NCBI GenBank assembly: GCA_021106765.1
Contig: JAIOTO010000125.1
Location: 1-32,262, forward strand
Source of the DNA: Methanosarcinaceae archaeon
Lineage (GTDB): Archaea; Halobacteriota; Methanosarcinia; Methanosarcinales; Methanosarcinaceae
Reading direction: 5' to 3'
Length of the DNA stretch: 32,262 nucleotides
The notes below the pieces were generated by a model. It made no database searches. It was not told the DNA's origin and saw only the letters and a list, made by a program, of their open reading frames with translations. The translations under genes and the position numbers were made by a program. Below, piece after piece: positions 1-8,069 of the stretch. Every line of letters starts with the position of its first letter. The stretch's first letter is position 1.

Positions 1-1199
1 ATCTTATCCAGGTTGGAAACTCAGTAACGGAAGGCGACTTTTCTTCCAGGGCCGATGTTGGTGAAGCTAAAGGGGATTATAGGACACTCATAGATACACT
101 CAACGGTTTGCTGGATGCTATCGTTGTACCTCTTAATGATGTGCAGCGTGTTGCTAACGCGATCGCTGAGGGAGACCTGACCAAAGAGATCGAAGTTGAG
201 ACCAAGGGTGATATGAAGAAATTTGCCGATGCGATCGATAAAATGCAAGTGAATTTACAGGAGATCATCGGAACGATAAAAAGCAATGCTGAGAAAGTTG
301 CAGCCACCTCCGAGGAAATGTCTGCATCATCCGAAGAGATGACCTCCTCGATCACCCAGATCGCTGACACCGTTAGTGAGATCACTCAGGGTGCACAGGA
401 TCAGTCCACAAAGACTGAAGAGGTTTCACGAGCCATGAACGATATGACTCAGAGTGTACAGGAAGTTGCCAGTAATGCACAGAAGGCAGCTGAGAACACC
501 TCTGCGGTCAACGATCGTGTCAGGCTGGTAGGTGATTCTGCAAATGACCTCATGGAAAAGATGTCAACTATTAAAGAAGGGTCTGAGGATACGTCCAATG
601 TGATCCAGGATCTGGATAAAAAATCTGGTGAGATCGGTGAGATCGTGAGTCTGATCACGAACATTGCTGACCAGACGAACCTGCTGGCACTCAACGCTGC
701 AATAGAAGCTGCACGAGCTGGTGAGCATGGCAGAGGGTTTGCCGTTGTGGCGGACGAGGTCAGGAAACTGGCTGAGGAATCCGGTAACGCAGCAACACAG
801 ATATCGGACCTCATTCATGAGATACAGGGAAGTACCGAGCGTGCTGTGGTCACCACTCAGGAAAGTGCTCAACACGTGAGTACTGGTTCTGAGTCACTCT
901 CGGAAAACGTCAAATCCATAGGAGATGTGGTTGTAGATGTCGAATCCCTTGCTACAATGATGCAGGAAATAGCAGCTGCGGCTGAAGAACAATCCGCTTC
1001 GATCGAAGAAGTAACCTCTTCCGTGGAAGAAGTGTCTGCAATAGCCGAGGAATCTGCTGCAGGCACAGAGGAAACATCTGCTGCAGTGGAGGAACAGACT
1101 GCATCCATGCAGGAAATGTCCAAATCCGCACAGGGTCTCACAGAGATGGCAGTTGAACTACAGGAGGCAGTGGCACGTTTCAAGGTTAAAGAAACATAA
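1..1199 (+). CDS. Methyl-accepting chemotaxis protein, 3' part (5' end outside window)
   Basis: The reading frame is open from base 3, so the gene enters from the left edge. A TTG at 108 is not a credible start because coding sequence continues upstream of it. The first ~80 codons carry HAMP-like segments ([19 protein letters not shown] and a similar stretch before it). The rest is a long Ala/Glu/Ser/Thr-rich coiled coil. Its hairpin tip, near bases 650-790, has the signature [20 protein letters not shown] followed by [18 protein letters not shown], which in the family contacts CheA and CheW. Many Glu/Gln/Ala-rich heptads flank the tip and would hold the methylation sites. The missing N-terminus should contain the transmembrane and sensor parts. 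A strong terminator follows. A CheB-type methylesterase lies 2 kb downstream and could act on it. Family assignment is secure; the ligand is unknown. Confidence 0.95.
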   Translation, partial: LIQVGNSVTEGDFSSRADVGEAKGDYRTLIDTLNGLLDAIVVPLNDVQRVANAIAEGDLTKEIEVETKGDMKKFADAIDKMQVNLQEIIGTIKSNAEKVAATSEEMSASSEEMTSSITQIADTVSEITQGAQDQSTKTEEVSRAMNDMTQSVQEVASNAQKAAENTSAVNDRVRLVGDSANDLMEKMSTIKEGSEDTSNVIQDLDKKSGEIGEIVSLITNIADQTNLLALNAAIEAARAGEHGRGFAVVADEVRKLAEESGNAATQISDLIHEIQGSTERAVVTTQESAQHVSTGSESLSENVKSIGDVVVDVESLATMMQEIAAAAEEQSASIEEVTSSVEEVSAIAEESAAGTEETSAAVEEQTASMQEMSKSAQGLTEMAVELQEAVARFKVKET

Positions 1200-1217
1200 G
1201 GGACAAAGGACAACTAA

Positions 1218-1252
1218 GAGGAGGGGCACACCTCCTCATTTTCTTTTTTTTT
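1218..1252 (+). terminator. Hairpin plus T-tract terminator after the chemotaxis receptor gene
   Basis: A perfect 7-bp stem (GAGGAGG / CCTCCTC) with a 6-base loop starts 19 bases after the TAA. It is followed by a T-rich run (ATTTTC then nine T). Archaeal transcription mainly needs the T-tract, so both requirements are met. Confidence 0.75.
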
Positions 1253-1253
1253 A

Positions 1254-1274
1254 CATATATATAATTATAATAAA
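1254..1274 (+). promoter_or_regulatory. TATA-like region for the receiver-GAF-PAS kinase
   Basis: An AT-only run of TATATA type lies 55-75 bases before the ATG at 1328 and just after the preceding terminator. It is the only good TATA candidate in the gap. Placement is by inspection. Confidence 0.4.
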
Positions 1275-1327
1275 CGCATAAACCATACATATTGGGATCA
1301 TTCGTTCAATTATTTATGGGATCAAAT

Positions 1328-3226
1328 ATGACGGACAATACCAGATCAACGATACTCATTGTAGATGATGTGAAACTGAACGTGGACATACTGGCTGACT
1401 ACCTGTCAGCGTATGATTATGGAATAATCACAGCCTTCAGCGGTGAAGAAGCTCTTGAGAAAGTAAATAATGAACATCCCGACATGATCCTTCTTGATAT
1501 TATGATGCCCGGCATGTCTGGATACGAGGTCTGCGAGATATTAAAAACAGATGAGAGGACCCAATTCATACCTATAGTAATGGTGACCGCCCTATCAGAT
1601 AGAGAAGATAGGATAAAGGGACTCGAGGCGGGAGCGGACGATTTCCTCACAAAACCTGTGGATGTTGTGGAGCTTCGTACAAGGGTACGGTCATTATTGC
1701 GTGTAAAACACCTGCATGATGATATACTTCATCGTGATGCAATTCTCGAAGCTGTGAGTTTCTCTGCAGATAATTTACTGAGAGCTCCCTTCCTGAACAA
1801 TGTCATACCTCTTGTTCTTGAAAAATTGGGACAGGCAAGTGGAGTGGATCGTGTATACATTTTTCAGAACGTGACAGATGGGACTGGGACATTACGTATG
1901 AGACCAGTCCATGAATGGACCGCACCGGATACCCTTCCCCTGATCAATCAACCCAAATACCAGAATCTATCGTACATTGATGTAGGATTAGGGCGCTGGA
2001 TGGATATTCTGGGGGACTACAAAGTGATCGCGTCGCCTGTAGCAGAATTACCTGCTCAGGAACGCATGGTCCTGGAGCAGCAGGACACTCTGTCCTTTGC
2101 CGTGGCACCGATATGGGTAGAAGGGATCTGGTGGGGATTCATTGGCTTTGATGATCATACCAACGAACGTCAATGGTCTGCTGTAGAAATGGATGCTATC
2201 AAGACGGCAGCCGATACTCTTGGTGGTGCCATTCAACGCAAACAGGTAGAAATGCAATTGCGTGAGAACGAGAAAAAACTGACGACGATACTGACATCCA
2301 TACAGACAGGTGTTTTGATCATTGATGCACAGACCCACACGATAATCGACGCAAATCCTGCGGCAGTTAGCATGATCGGTGCTTCCAATAATGAGATTAT
2401 CGGCAGCATCTGCCACAAATATATCTGTCCTGCTGAGGAAAGACAATGCCCGATCACTGATCTGGGGCAGGACGTGGATGGATCTGAACGTGTACTGCTG
2501 ACCTCAAACGGTGAACGTGTTCCTATAATCAAGACCGTGTCCACTGTGGATCTGGACGGACGCAGGTGTTTGATCGAAAGCATACTCGACATCACCGAAC
2601 ACAAAAAAGCGGAAAATGTCCGGAGAATGGACACTCTGTTAAGGGAGATCCATCATCGCGTGAAGAATAACCTGCAGGTGATCTCCAGTCTGCTATACCT
2701 TCAATCCAAGAACTTTGATGACAAGGAGATATCCAGTTCATTCCTGGAAAGTCGCGACCGTGTCAGGTCTATGGCCATTGCTCATCAGAAACTGTATCAA
2801 TCCACAGATATAGAGAGCATCGATGTTGGCGATTACGTCCGGAACGTGGCAAACAATCTGTTCCAAACATACAGGATAGGTTCCTGCGCCATCAAAATGG
2901 AACTTGATGTTACTACCAAAGTGTTCATGGGTATAGAGCGAGTTATTTCTCTTGGTCTGATAATCAATGAACTGATCACGAATTCCCTGAAATATGCATT
3001 TCAGGGGAGAAAAACTGGTGTGATCGATGTGAAATTGCACCTGGATAATGGCATGTTCACACTGGTCGTAGGCGATAATGGGGCAGGATTACCTGAGGAC
3101 CTGGACATTGAGTCCACACGCTCGCTGGGACTTCGGCTGGTGAATTCCCTTTTGGACCAACTTCAGGGTACCTTGGAACTTGATGCCAGCAGTGGAACAA
3201 AATTTATAATAATGTTTGAGCAATGA
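1328..3226 (+). CDS. Receiver-GAF-PAS-histidine kinase (HisKA_2 type)
   Basis: With the ATG at 1328 the protein has 632 residues. An in-frame ATG at 1316 and a TTG at 1292 would only add an unconserved tail. Residues ~8-125 form a canonical receiver: acidic pair D13/D14, phospho-acceptor D57 in LLDIMMPGMSG, T87 and K109. Residues ~140-305 look like a GAF domain. Residues ~315-430 form a PAS domain with a Cys-containing insert (C362, C367, C374). Residues ~432-630 are a HisKA_2 dimerisation/phospho-acceptor segment (EIHHRVKNNLQ, H442/H443) plus an ATPase domain with N-box NELITNSLKYAF, DNGAGLP and SLGLRLV. There are no membrane helices, so it is a cytosolic sensor kinase. No separate output regulator lies beside it. 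The input signal is not known. Confidence 0.9.
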   Translation: MTDNTRSTILIVDDVKLNVDILADYLSAYDYGIITAFSGEEALEKVNNEHPDMILLDIMMPGMSGYEVCEILKTDERTQFIPIVMVTALSDREDRIKGLEAGADDFLTKPVDVVELRTRVRSLLRVKHLHDDILHRDAILEAVSFSADNLLRAPFLNNVIPLVLEKLGQASGVDRVYIFQNVTDGTGTLRMRPVHEWTAPDTLPLINQPKYQNLSYIDVGLGRWMDILGDYKVIASPVAELPAQERMVLEQQDTLSFAVAPIWVEGIWWGFIGFDDHTNERQWSAVEMDAIKTAADTLGGAIQRKQVEMQLRENEKKLTTILTSIQTGVLIIDAQTHTIIDANPAAVSMIGASNNEIIGSICHKYICPAEERQCPITDLGQDVDGSERVLLTSNGERVPIIKTVSTVDLDGRRCLIESILDITEHKKAENVRRMDTLLREIHHRVKNNLQVISSLLYLQSKNFDDKEISSSFLESRDRVRSMAIAHQKLYQSTDIESIDVGDYVRNVANNLFQTYRIGSCAIKMELDVTTKVFMGIERVISLGLIINELITNSLKYAFQGRKTGVIDVKLHLDNGMFTLVVGDNGAGLPEDLDIESTRSLGLRLVNSLLDQLQGTLELDASSGTKFIIMFEQ

Positions 3227-3352
3227 TCATATCAATGAAATATGATATGAACGATATAATCCTAATGTTTTATGGGGAGTAAAGAGGGTGAACGAGTAAT
3301 TGAACGAGGTTCTGATCGAGAGGACAGGGAATTATGTCAGGTGTGATGTGGC

Positions 3353-4531
3353 ATGGTAATTCATGTAGTTATCATAGACGATTCCCCATTCATGCGCCAG
3401 GCAATTTCGGATGTTCTCAATAAGGACCCGGTGATCAATGTCCTGACTTCCATACGGACTGGATCGAATGCTCTAACACGAATTGGGGAATTAGATCCCA
3501 AGGTTGTCGTATTTGATAATGAGACGTCAAAGGGTGATGGATCCTACATCGTTGGAACTATCGTAAAAGAACATAATATACCAGTAGTGGTGCTGGGAGA
3601 AGCCGGGGATATGGATCTGGCAATTCCTGCTGACATGGCTGGAATGATCGATTTTATTCAGATGTCCAACAGACCCATAAATAAGAATGTTCCCCGGATC
3701 ACAAGAGAGTTGCGTTTCAAAATAAAAAAGACAGTCGTTGATGTAAATATACCGGTTTTTCTCAAAGATCATAATAAAAAAGATAGCATAAATAAGGTTG
3801 TCAGTCCCAAGCCCGGAACAGTCTCAGTCTCAGCTCCAATAGAGGGAACTGGCCGCAGATGTCTAAAAACACTCCTGGTGATCGGAGCTTCCACCGGCGG
3901 ACCCATGGCTCTTAAAGAGGTGATCACAAAACTGCCCGGCAACCTGCCGGCAGCAGTACTGATCGTCCAGCACATGCCGGTCGGATTTACCGGACCCTTT
4001 TCCCGACGGCTTGATTCTCTCTCTGCATTGCAGGTGCGTGAGGCAAAGGAGGGGGATATGGTACAGGAAGGGGTTGTGCTGATCGCACCGTCTGGCTCGC
4101 ACATGGAAGTCGTGCAACGAACGGTCAATGGGATTTACCAGGAAATGATTGCACTTAACCAGGGTCCTAAGGAACATGGGGTACGACCTTCAGTGAATGT
4201 CCTGTTCAGGTCGCTGCCATCTATCTATGGTCCCAACATCCTGTCCGTGATATTAACTGGCATGGGTAAGGATGGGGCAAGTGGCGTGGAGGAAATAAAG
4301 AAACATGGTGGTCGAGCGATAACACAGGACAAAGATTCCTGTGCCATATATGGAATGCCCAGAGCGATAGTTGAAATGGGGCTGGCTGATTGGATCCTGC
4401 CTCTTGACAAAATAGCAGGTAAGATCACAAGAGAGATCCGCATCAAGGTCACAAAAGATGCGATCGATGGTAAGGTATCTGGTTTCATCAAGGATCAGAT
4501 CAAGAAAGTGCACGATGAGAATGATGCATGA
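3353..4531 (+). CDS. cheB: CheB-type protein-glutamate methylesterase with a degenerate receiver
   Basis: This 392-residue protein has an N-terminal receiver (~1-125), a ~45-residue linker and a CheB catalytic domain (~172-370). CheB removes methyl groups from (or deamidates) chemotaxis receptors. The catalytic triad is visible: S180 in GASTGGP, H207 in VQHMPVGFTGPFS and D307 in TGMGKDGASG, so esterase activity is likely. The receiver keeps the acidic pair D9/D10 and the acceptor D55 (VVVFDNE). However, the conserved Thr/Ser after VVVL is Gly (G82), and the conserved Lys is replaced (DFIQMS, M104). The usual MPxMDG after the acceptor is TSKGDG. Conventional phospho-activation is therefore doubtful. 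No cheA, cheW or cheR lies in the window; they could be beyond the left edge. The start is an ATG with only a weak purine-rich site upstream. Confidence 0.9.
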   Translation: MVIHVVIIDDSPFMRQAISDVLNKDPVINVLTSIRTGSNALTRIGELDPKVVVFDNETSKGDGSYIVGTIVKEHNIPVVVLGEAGDMDLAIPADMAGMIDFIQMSNRPINKNVPRITRELRFKIKKTVVDVNIPVFLKDHNKKDSINKVVSPKPGTVSVSAPIEGTGRRCLKTLLVIGASTGGPMALKEVITKLPGNLPAAVLIVQHMPVGFTGPFSRRLDSLSALQVREAKEGDMVQEGVVLIAPSGSHMEVVQRTVNGIYQEMIALNQGPKEHGVRPSVNVLFRSLPSIYGPNILSVILTGMGKDGASGVEEIKKHGGRAITQDKDSCAIYGMPRAIVEMGLADWILPLDKIAGKITREIRIKVTKDAIDGKVSGFIKDQIKKVHDENDA

Positions 4532-4566
4532 TGCAGTTCTAACAAATATGGGTAATGTTATCTCAT

Positions 4567-4576
4567 AATATTTATC
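4567..4576 (+). promoter_or_regulatory. TATA-like element before the receiver-PAS-kinase
   Basis: AATATTTATC lies ~40 bases before the ATG at 4613. The expected transcript start would be near 4595, leaving a short leader that contains the ribosome binding site GGAGAG at 4602-4607. Confidence 0.4.
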
Positions 4577-4612
4577 TGATAAACAGTACAATAACAATAA
4601 TGGAGAGAGACA

Positions 4613-6151
4613 ATGGTGGAAAAGACAAAGATCATGGTTGTTGAGGATGAACGGATCACAGCTATGGAGATCGTGGACCGACTGGAAGATTTTGGATATT
4701 CAGTGCCTGCAACAGCTACATCCGGGGAAGATGCTGTAAAAAAAGCCGAAGAGTTCACTCCAGATCTGATCCTGATGGACATAATGCTTGAAGGGAATAT
4801 GGATGGTATCCAGGCGGCTGAACAGATACGTAAACATCTTGACATTCCTGTTGTATACCTCACTGCTTATGCGGATGAAGGCACCTTCGGGCGTGCAAAG
4901 ATCACCCAGCCCTTCGGATACATACTCAAACCCTTTGACGAAAGGGAACTGAAATTGAACATTGAGATCGGTCTGTACAGGCATAAAATGGAATGTCTGG
5001 TGAAAGAAAAGGAACAATGGCTTACTGAAACGCTCGGAAGTATGTGGGAAGGACTGATAGCAACAGACGAAGCCGGCAACGTAAAACTCATCAATCCTTA
5101 TGCAGAGATCATCACCGGCTTGGATCAGCAGGATGTGTTGGGGAAACCTTTAGAGACCGTCTTCAGGGTGATAAATGAGGATACCGGGGAAGTTGTCATC
5201 GATTCTATCATCAATCAAATGCAGGAAGATGTTTTTTACGATCTGACAAATAAATACGCACTTACGTCAACCTCTGATACGAATATACCCCTTGAGATGG
5301 TCGGGGCTCCTATAAAAGATGCAAATAACAAGATAGTGGGTAATGTTATCGTATTTGATGATATTACCGATCGCAGGCAGATGGAAGCTGAACTGATACG
5401 GACAAAGACGGAGGCTGAAACTTCAAACCGTATCAAGAGTGAGTTCCTTGTCAATTTCACCGATGAAATAAGGACTCAACTGAATACCATTGTAGGTTAT
5501 TCGGATGTTGTACTCAATGAAAACACCGGTACATTGAACGAAGTTCAGGAAGATCGCATAGTCAATATATCCGAAAAAGGTAAGTATCTATTGGAACTGG
5601 TCAATAATGTCTTTGATATGGCAAAGGTCGAAGCTGGAACAATGGAGTTACATTATGAAGAGTTCTCTGTTTTTTCTGCTATCCACGATGTGAAGGATCG
5701 ATTGTATTCACTGGCATCAAGCAAAGGTGTTACCCTGGACCTTGATGTAGGTCAGGAAATCGGTACCATTAATGCAGATAGAGCCAAGTTCAACCAGATC
5801 CTCTACAATCTCATGGATAATGCTATAAAATATAACAATGAAGGGGGTTTGGTGACAATAACAGCAAAAAGTGAGGGGGGGCTGCTCAGGATATGCGTTA
5901 CCGATACCGGAGTGGGGATCGCGAAAGATGAGCTTAAAAAAGTGTTCCAGCCCTTTGCGCAACTGAGTCATGGCACCGTACAACAGTATGAGGGATTCGG
6001 TGGCCTGGATCTTGCTCTTGTCAACGAGTATGTGCAGTTACACGGAGGGAATATCCGGGTCGAGAGTGAGCTGGGGTCAGGGAGTCGTTTTTCTTTTGAG
6101 ATCCCTGTGGAAAGGATCGATGATCTAAATGATCAGATCTGGGATATATAA
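4613..6151 (+). CDS. Receiver-PAS-histidine-kinase-like protein lacking the phospho-acceptor His
   Basis: This 512-residue protein starts at an ATG with a GGAGAGAG site just upstream. Residues ~5-122 are a canonical receiver (E11/D12, acceptor D56 in LMDIML, T84, K106). Residues ~135-255 form a PAS domain. Residues ~262-335 match the HisKA dimerisation helices, and ~375-500 an ATPase domain with N-box NLMDNAIKYN and G1 box DTGVGIA. The H-box reads FTDEIRTQLN where the family has (S)HEIRTPLN. The phospho-acceptor His is therefore Asp (D284, codon GAT at 5462-5464), and the following Pro is Gln. The G2 box is also altered (GFGGLDLALV for GxGLGLALV). The frame is intact over 512 codons, so this is not simple decay. 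It probably cannot autophosphorylate in the normal way and may be a pseudokinase or scaffold read by its own receiver. Confidence 0.88.
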   Translation: MVEKTKIMVVEDERITAMEIVDRLEDFGYSVPATATSGEDAVKKAEEFTPDLILMDIMLEGNMDGIQAAEQIRKHLDIPVVYLTAYADEGTFGRAKITQPFGYILKPFDERELKLNIEIGLYRHKMECLVKEKEQWLTETLGSMWEGLIATDEAGNVKLINPYAEIITGLDQQDVLGKPLETVFRVINEDTGEVVIDSIINQMQEDVFYDLTNKYALTSTSDTNIPLEMVGAPIKDANNKIVGNVIVFDDITDRRQMEAELIRTKTEAETSNRIKSEFLVNFTDEIRTQLNTIVGYSDVVLNENTGTLNEVQEDRIVNISEKGKYLLELVNNVFDMAKVEAGTMELHYEEFSVFSAIHDVKDRLYSLASSKGVTLDLDVGQEIGTINADRAKFNQILYNLMDNAIKYNNEGGLVTITAKSEGGLLRICVTDTGVGIAKDELKKVFQPFAQLSHGTVQQYEGFGGLDLALVNEYVQLHGGNIRVESELGSGSRFSFEIPVERIDDLNDQIWDI

Positions 6152-6239
6152 CTGGAAGAATCTTCATATAGTTATATTTACTTGAGTATAATTTCACAAA
6201 CTATGTACTATCAAAAGACCATATCATCATTTTCTGTTT

Positions 6240-6270
6240 GCAGCAATAGCTGCATACTGTTTTATTTTTG
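6240..6270 (+). terminator. Possible terminator after the receiver-PAS-kinase
   Basis: A short GCAGC / GCTGC stem with loop AATA is followed, after six bases, by TTTTATTTTT. It lies between two converging genes and the T-tract reads on the plus strand. The stem is only 5 bp. Confidence 0.4.
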
Positions 6271-6291
6271 AATCCAATTGATCATTGTTCA

Positions 6292-7428
6292 CTATCCCTT
6301 AAGCCATCTGAACCTGAAGTTGAACAGCAACCATTTGAGGAAGTCCTTATATGTTATTTTGAAGGCTACAACATCAAGGAATTTATCAAATATCTCCTTC
6401 TGCCCGGTGAATATTCTGAAAGTAACATCTGGATACGTATACATGATCTTTGTGAACAGACGTGAATATCTTAAATGCTCTCCAAACTCAGACTGACATC
6501 TCGAACTGTATCTGCTAAGGGATCCGGAATGTTGATCTGATGACAGTATCCCTTGTATGACCTCCACTGCGATCTGCCCCGATCGTATGGCATATGTCAT
6601 TCCCTCCCCTGTGAATGTATCCACGAACCCTGCCGAATCACCACACAATACTATCCTCGAGCCGACCAGATCCCGCTTGACACCTCCGGAAGGTATTGTG
6701 TGTCCATGCAGTTTGTAGTCCCCCTGGAACCCATTACTTTTTAGAAGATCAAGCATGATCGTTTTTGGATTGTGTGCATACTTTACGATCCCACCGACGC
6801 CTACAGAGTAATATCCCCTATGGGGAAATATCCATCCATATCCCTGACCGATCCCTCCAAAATGAAGTTCAATAGCATTATGGAGGCGTTCCTCTATCGT
6901 TTCATTGTTCTCCTTCACCTCTGTAACCATACACACTCCATATTCATCTTTTCTATCTTTTCGTCTAACTTTATTCTTCAATGTCCCTTGAGAACCTTCA
7001 GCTATTATTACGAACTTTGATCTGTATATGGTATTGTCTGTATGCACTTCCACATGATCATTCAATTCTGTAAGATCAGTTACTTTTTCATTCGTATGGA
7101 CCTCTATTCCCACGTCTCGAGCCATATCCAGCAGATAATTATCAAGTACACTTCTTGTAACCAGGATCGAGAGGCGATGGTCCTTGTATCCCTCGATCAT
7201 CATATCCTTGTAATATAATTTCGCACCATAGATGTCCCGTTCCTGGATATTGTCAGGGATCTCATGATCAAGATACGACATCGCATGTTCGGAAAGCCCC
7301 CCTCCACATGCTTTGTAGCGGGGGAACGTCTCCTTTTCGATCAACAACGTCTCCAATCCCATCTTGCCTGCAAGCCTGCCAGCTGCCGAGCCAGATGGCC
7401 CACCGCCTACTATGATCAGGTCATACAT
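6292..7428 (-). CDS. Geranylgeranyl-reductase-family FAD-dependent oxidoreductase
   Basis: The 378-residue protein opens with a Rossmann FAD-binding motif (DLIIVGGGPSGSAAGRLA), then ETFPRYKACGGGLS, the Cys-containing motif typical of geranylgeranyl reductases. It also has the family motif GYGWIFP (around residue 200) and the second FAD motif GDSAGFVDTFTGEGM (around 270-285). Family members saturate the isoprenoid chains of archaeal membrane lipids using reduced ferredoxin or another low-potential donor. Archaea usually have several paralogues, so the exact substrate (lipid, quinone/methanophenazine or other prenyl chain) is not decided here. It starts 17 bases after a DUF116 gene with an AAGGT site, so it is the last gene of a three-gene operon. 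The length is slightly below the usual ~390-410. Confidence 0.85.
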   Translation of the reverse strand: MYDLIIVGGGPSGSAAGRLAGKMGLETLLIEKETFPRYKACGGGLSEHAMSYLDHEIPDNIQERDIYGAKLYYKDMMIEGYKDHRLSILVTRSVLDNYLLDMARDVGIEVHTNEKVTDLTELNDHVEVHTDNTIYRSKFVIIAEGSQGTLKNKVRRKDRKDEYGVCMVTEVKENNETIEERLHNAIELHFGGIGQGYGWIFPHRGYYSVGVGGIVKYAHNPKTIMLDLLKSNGFQGDYKLHGHTIPSGGVKRDLVGSRIVLCGDSAGFVDTFTGEGMTYAIRSGQIAVEVIQGILSSDQHSGSLSRYSSRCQSEFGEHLRYSRLFTKIMYTYPDVTFRIFTGQKEIFDKFLDVVAFKITYKDFLKWLLFNFRFRWLKG

Positions 7429-7445
7429 GGAATACTACCTTATTC

Positions 7446-8069
7446 TTATTGTGCAAAAGATTCCAGTATTTCCAACAATGTCTCATAATCTACCTTTGTA
7501 TTATAACAGCCATCATTTAACATCGGGACACCATAGGCAACAACACCTGTACCCTTTAAGGCACGCATCACCTTGTTCAGCTCATAGTCACATGCTATTA
7601 AGAGGATCCCGTCTACTGATTCAGTTTTAATCACATGTTTGACAAATGATGAGCCTGTAATAATATACAATTTGTATCCATATTCTTCAGCTTCCTCTTT
7701 CAGTTGGGAGAATATGCATTTTCCACAGGCTATACATTTGATCCCTGATCTTGTTGATGGGGCTGGACAATCAAGTGCACGCATGCAGTGAGGTGCAAGG
7801 ATAATACGTTTTTTCGTCTTTGAAAATTCAGACATATTTGCCATATTCTTCAGGGACACCATCCATTTATCCAATATCCTGCTATCTGAGAACCTGTAGA
7901 ATACATACTTAACCGGCAGGTAGAAGAAATCAAGGATATTGGCAAAGGATCCGGCCAGCCAGACATGCCTGTTAAGGCTGATACGACTCACAGCCAATGC
8001 CAATATAGAGAGCACAATTGAGAATATTATGATGGTAAAAAGAGCCTTTCCAATAAGATCATACATCAT
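7446..8069 (-). CDS. DUF116 membrane protein, second of a tandem pair
   Basis: A 207-residue protein with a hydrophobic N-terminus (residues ~8-30, and a second hydrophobic stretch ~40-58), then a soluble Cys-rich domain. The visible pattern is PHCMRALDC, then CIACGKC, then a late NDGCYNT, which fits DUF116. The domain function is not established; the clustered Cys suggest a bound metal or Fe-S cluster. It starts at a double ATG (8069/8066) with GGAG seven bases upstream. The start lies inside the end of the preceding paralogue (11-base overlap), so the two are probably translationally coupled. The reductase-family gene follows after 17 bases. Confidence 0.8.
   Translation of the reverse strand: MMYDLIGKALFTIIIFSIVLSILALAVSRISLNRHVWLAGSFANILDFFYLPVKYVFYRFSDSRILDKWMVSLKNMANMSEFSKTKKRIILAPHCMRALDCPAPSTRSGIKCIACGKCIFSQLKEEAEEYGYKLYIITGSSFVKHVIKTESVDGILLIACDYELNKVMRALKGTGVVAYGVPMLNDGCYNTKVDYETLLEILESFAQ

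Noticed and set aside
449-814. Long antisense frames within the chemotaxis receptor gene and similar ones inside mcm and the polymerase gene
   Set aside because: They are opposite strongly conserved genes and their Ser/Arg-rich translations match no family.
108-1199. A complete chemotaxis protein starting at TTG 108
   Set aside because: Coding sequence of the same family (HAMP-like) continues upstream to the window edge, so the gene is cut, not short.
3226-3246. ATCATAT / ATATGAT hairpin after the first kinase gene as a terminator
   Set aside because: The stem is AT-only and no T-tract follows.
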